From Colwellia sp. M166 (GTDB lineage Bacteria; Pseudomonadota; Gammaproteobacteria; Enterobacterales; Alteromonadaceae), in contig NZ_CP040755.1 in assembly GCF_024585285.1 (NCBI RefSeq), positions 1,736,001 through 1,800,000 of the forward strand: a DNA stretch of 64,000 nt, written 5' to 3'. Positions 61,772 to 64,000 of this stretch are shown piece after piece. A program made the translations under genes and the position numbers. Each line of letters starts with the position of its first letter. Within the stretch, counting starts at the first letter, position 1. The notes under the pieces are model-generated. The model searched no databases, was not told where the DNA came from, and was given only the letters and a program-made list of their open reading frames with translations.

Positions 61772-63751
61772 ATGCCGTCGCGTCAACAACTGGCCAATGC
61801 AATTCGAGCTTTAAGCATGGATGCCGTGCAAAAAGCTAAATCAGGACACCCTGGAGCCCCAATGGGCATGGCAGATATCGCTGAAGTTTTATGGCGTGAT
61901 TTTCTAAAGCATAACCCAACTGATCCAAATTGGGCCGATCGTGACCGCTTTATTTTGTCTAATGGTCACGGTTCAATGTTGATTTACTCACTATTGCATT
62001 TAACCGGTTATGATTTACCGATCAGTGAATTGAAAAATTTCCGCCAGCTGCACTCTAAAACACCAGGTCATCCTGAGTACGGTTACACCCCTGGCGTAGA
62101 AACTACCACAGGTCCGCTAGGTGCTGGCGTGTCAAATGCTGTTGGTATGGCGATTGCTGAAAAAACCTTAGCGGCACAATTTAACCGTGAAGGTCATAAC
62201 ATTGTTGATCACAATACCTATGTATTTTTAGGTGATGGTTGCTTAATGGAAGGCATTTCTCATGAAGCCTGTTCATTAGCCGGTACCTTAGGGTTAGGTA
62301 AATTAGTCGCTTTTTGGGACGACAACGGTATTTCAATTGATGGCCATGTTGAAGGCTGGTTTACTGATGATACGCCTGCACGTTTTGCTGCTTACGGTTG
62401 GCATGTAGTCAGCGTTGACGGTCATGATCCAGAAGCTATCGCTGCCGCTATCGTTGAAGCTAAGTCAGTGACTGACAAACCTTCAATGATTTGTTGTAAA
62501 ACCATTATTGGTTTTGGTTCTCCAAACAAAGAAGGCACGCACGATTGTCATGGCGCACCTTTAGGCGATGATGAAATTGCAGCGACACGTGAAAAATTAA
62601 ATTGGCCACATGCACCTTTTGAAATTCCAGCAGACATTTATGCAGATTGGGATCAAAAAGAAAAAGGCACTGCAGAGCAAACCAGCTGGAATGATAAATT
62701 TGCCGCTTACCAAGCAGCACATCCTGAATTAGCCGCTGAATATGAGCGTCGTGTTATTAAAGGTGATTTACCAGCAGAATTTGAAGATAAAGCTAATGCC
62801 TATATTTTAGCATGCCAAGAAAAAGCTGAAAATGTTGCCTCACGTAAAGCATCACAAAATACCATTGAAGTATTTGGTGCGATGTTACCTGAATTATTAG
62901 GTGGCTCAGCTGATTTAGCCGGTTCAAACTTAACCCTTTGGTCTGGTTCAAAAGGTATTCAAGAAGATGCCGCAGGTAACTATATTTTCTACGGTGTACG
63001 TGAGTTTGGTATGAGCGGTATCATGAACGGTATTTCGTTACATGGCGGCTTTATTAACTACGGCGCGACGTTCATGATGTTTATGGAATATGCACGTAAC
63101 GCAGTACGTATGTCAGCATTAATGGGTATTCAAAACGTTTTTGTTTATACCCATGATTCAATTGGCCAAGGTGAAGATGGTCCAACACATCAGCCAATTG
63201 AGCAATTAACCAACCTGCGTACTACCCCGAACATGGTGACATGGCGTCCAGCAGATGCAACTGAATCTGCCGTATCATGGAAAAATGCTATTGAACGCCA
63301 AAATGCGCCAACATCGCTAATTTTCTCTCGTCAGGGTTTACCTGCTTTAAGCCGTACTAGCGCACAAGTTGCAGATATTGCAAAAGGTGGTTACATCTTA
63401 AAAGATAGTGTTGGTACACCAGCCGTTATTCTCATTGCGACAGGCTCGGAAGTGTCATTGGCACTAAAAGCAGCTGAAGCATTAGGTGATAGTGTGCGTG
63501 TTGTATCTATGCCATCAACCAATATTTTTGATGCTCAAGATAGCGAATACAAAGAGTCAGTATTACCTTCATCAGTGACTCAACGTGTTGCTATTGAAGC
63601 TGCTCATACTGATTTTTGGTATAAGTATGTTGGCTTGAACGGCAAAGTTGTCGGCATGACGACTTTTGGTGAGTCAGCACCAGGTAACGTATTACTTGAG
63701 TACTTTGGTTTTACTGTTGAAAACATTGTAAAAACAGTCAATAGCCTTTAA
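61772..63751 (+). CDS. tktA: Transketolase
   Basis: Transketolase moves two-carbon units between sugar phosphates in the pentose phosphate pathway, using thiamine diphosphate. The 659-residue protein has [19 protein letters not shown] (TPP/substrate His), [18 protein letters not shown], the TPP motif [51 protein letters not shown] and a C-terminal domain. GGAG 5 nt before the ATG supports the start. It is followed by epd, the standard tktA-epd(-pgk-fba) order. Confidence 0.97.
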   Translation: MPSRQQLANAIRALSMDAVQKAKSGHPGAPMGMADIAEVLWRDFLKHNPTDPNWADRDRFILSNGHGSMLIYSLLHLTGYDLPISELKNFRQLHSKTPGHPEYGYTPGVETTTGPLGAGVSNAVGMAIAEKTLAAQFNREGHNIVDHNTYVFLGDGCLMEGISHEACSLAGTLGLGKLVAFWDDNGISIDGHVEGWFTDDTPARFAAYGWHVVSVDGHDPEAIAAAIVEAKSVTDKPSMICCKTIIGFGSPNKEGTHDCHGAPLGDDEIAATREKLNWPHAPFEIPADIYADWDQKEKGTAEQTSWNDKFAAYQAAHPELAAEYERRVIKGDLPAEFEDKANAYILACQEKAENVASRKASQNTIEVFGAMLPELLGGSADLAGSNLTLWSGSKGIQEDAAGNYIFYGVREFGMSGIMNGISLHGGFINYGATFMMFMEYARNAVRMSALMGIQNVFVYTHDSIGQGEDGPTHQPIEQLTNLRTTPNMVTWRPADATESAVSWKNAIERQNAPTSLIFSRQGLPALSRTSAQVADIAKGGYILKDSVGTPAVILIATGSEVSLALKAAEALGDSVRVVSMPSTNIFDAQDSEYKESVLPSSVTQRVAIEAAHTDFWYKYVGLNGKVVGMTTFGESAPGNVLLEYFGFTVENIVKTVNSL

Positions 63752-63777
63752 GTCTTAATAAAATAATCATGAAGTTG

Positions 63778-63806
63778 TAGCCAGTTAAGTATTACTTAAC
63801 TGGCTA
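63778..63806. promoter_or_regulatory. Perfect 13-bp hairpin between tktA and epd
   Basis: TAGCCAGTTAAGT and ACTTAACTGGCTA are perfectly complementary around an ATT loop. There is no T-run after it, so it may be a processing or stability element rather than an intrinsic terminator. Confidence 0.6.
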
Positions 63807-63907
63807 TTAAATGATTAATAAAATCACCACTCATGTCGAGTACATTTCGCTTAACTCACATTAAATCCGCACTGTATTCAACATAGAGCGCTATAAATCA
63901 GAAATAT

Positions 63908-64000
63908 ATGTCAATTAATATTGCAATAAACGGCTTTGGTAGGATCGGCAGAAATGTGGTTCGTGCACTTTATGAAAATGGCAGAACCAACGAATTCAAC
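63908..64000 (+). CDS. epd: Erythrose-4-phosphate dehydrogenase, N-terminal fragment (cut by window edge)
   Basis: The first 31 codons are visible: [20 protein letters not shown], then [15 protein letters not shown]-family proteins share the NGFGRIGR dinucleotide motif; the [10 protein letters not shown] continuation and the position after tktA favour Epd (vitamin B6 pathway) over GapA. The rest lies outside the window. Confidence 0.85.
   Translation, partial: MSINIAINGFGRIGRNVVRALYENGRTNEFN

Overview
The window is AT-rich gammaproteobacterial DNA. Gene content and order (polar-type flgA/flgMN, cheVR, flgBCDEFGHIJKL, flagellins, flaG-fliDS(T), flgOPT; tktA-epd) point to a marine member of the Alteromonadales, probably Colwelliaceae-like (Colwellia/Thalassotalea). 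The genus is inferred from layout and codon style, not proven.

Bases 1-36200 are a large sugar-biosynthesis and glycosylation island. It opens with an AMP-ligase (cut by the window edge) and a LuxE-LuxC fusion on the + strand. A long - strand run follows. First comes an unusual seven-gene set (3719-9851): a CMP-sugar synthetase fused to a cupin, two SDRs, a D-2-hydroxyacid dehydrogenase, a 3-dehydroquinate-synthase-family cyclase, a Gfo/Idh oxidoreductase and a GmhA-like SIS isomerase. I cannot match this set to a known pathway. Next are tailoring and transfer genes (sulfotransferase-like, GT2, CmcI-like methyltransferase), then a CDP-6-deoxy-sugar set (RfbF, RfbG, an RmlC-like epimerase, a C-methyltransferase, a reductase and a second methyltransferase) that lacks RfbH, and two more glycosyltransferases. 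pseB and pseC are divergent at 22 kb. A legionaminic-acid-type set (ptmE, CMP synthetase, class III aminotransferase, ptmA-like SDR, acyltransferase, NeuB, NeuC, LegB) occupies 25.7-36.2 kb, interrupted by a + strand 2OG-oxygenase/GSCFA fusion behind a sigma-54-type promoter.

Bases 36200-61000 are flagellar. A large Maf glycosyltransferase, fliT/fliS/fliD/flaG, two flagellin paralogues, the rod/hook/ring genes flgL to flgB, cheR and cheV are on the - strand; flgA, flgM and flgN are on +; flgO/flgP on -; flgT on +. I read sigma-54 sites (GG/GC spacing) before flgB, flgF, flgO, flgT, one flagellin and the GSCFA gene, and sigma-28 sites before flgM and the other flagellin. A terminator plus a sigma-54 site separates flgBCDE from flgFGHIJ. 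With Maf proteins and no flippase, polymerase or ligase genes, the sugar island most likely serves flagellin glycosylation, although surface polysaccharide use cannot be excluded.

The right end holds tRNA-Arg(CCT), a 49-codon membrane or secreted small ORF, transketolase tktA and the start of epd. Other items are a 51-bp tandem repeat after flgN, an AAAATAT repeat near 3.5 kb, and a hairpin that would occlude the flgB ribosome binding site.
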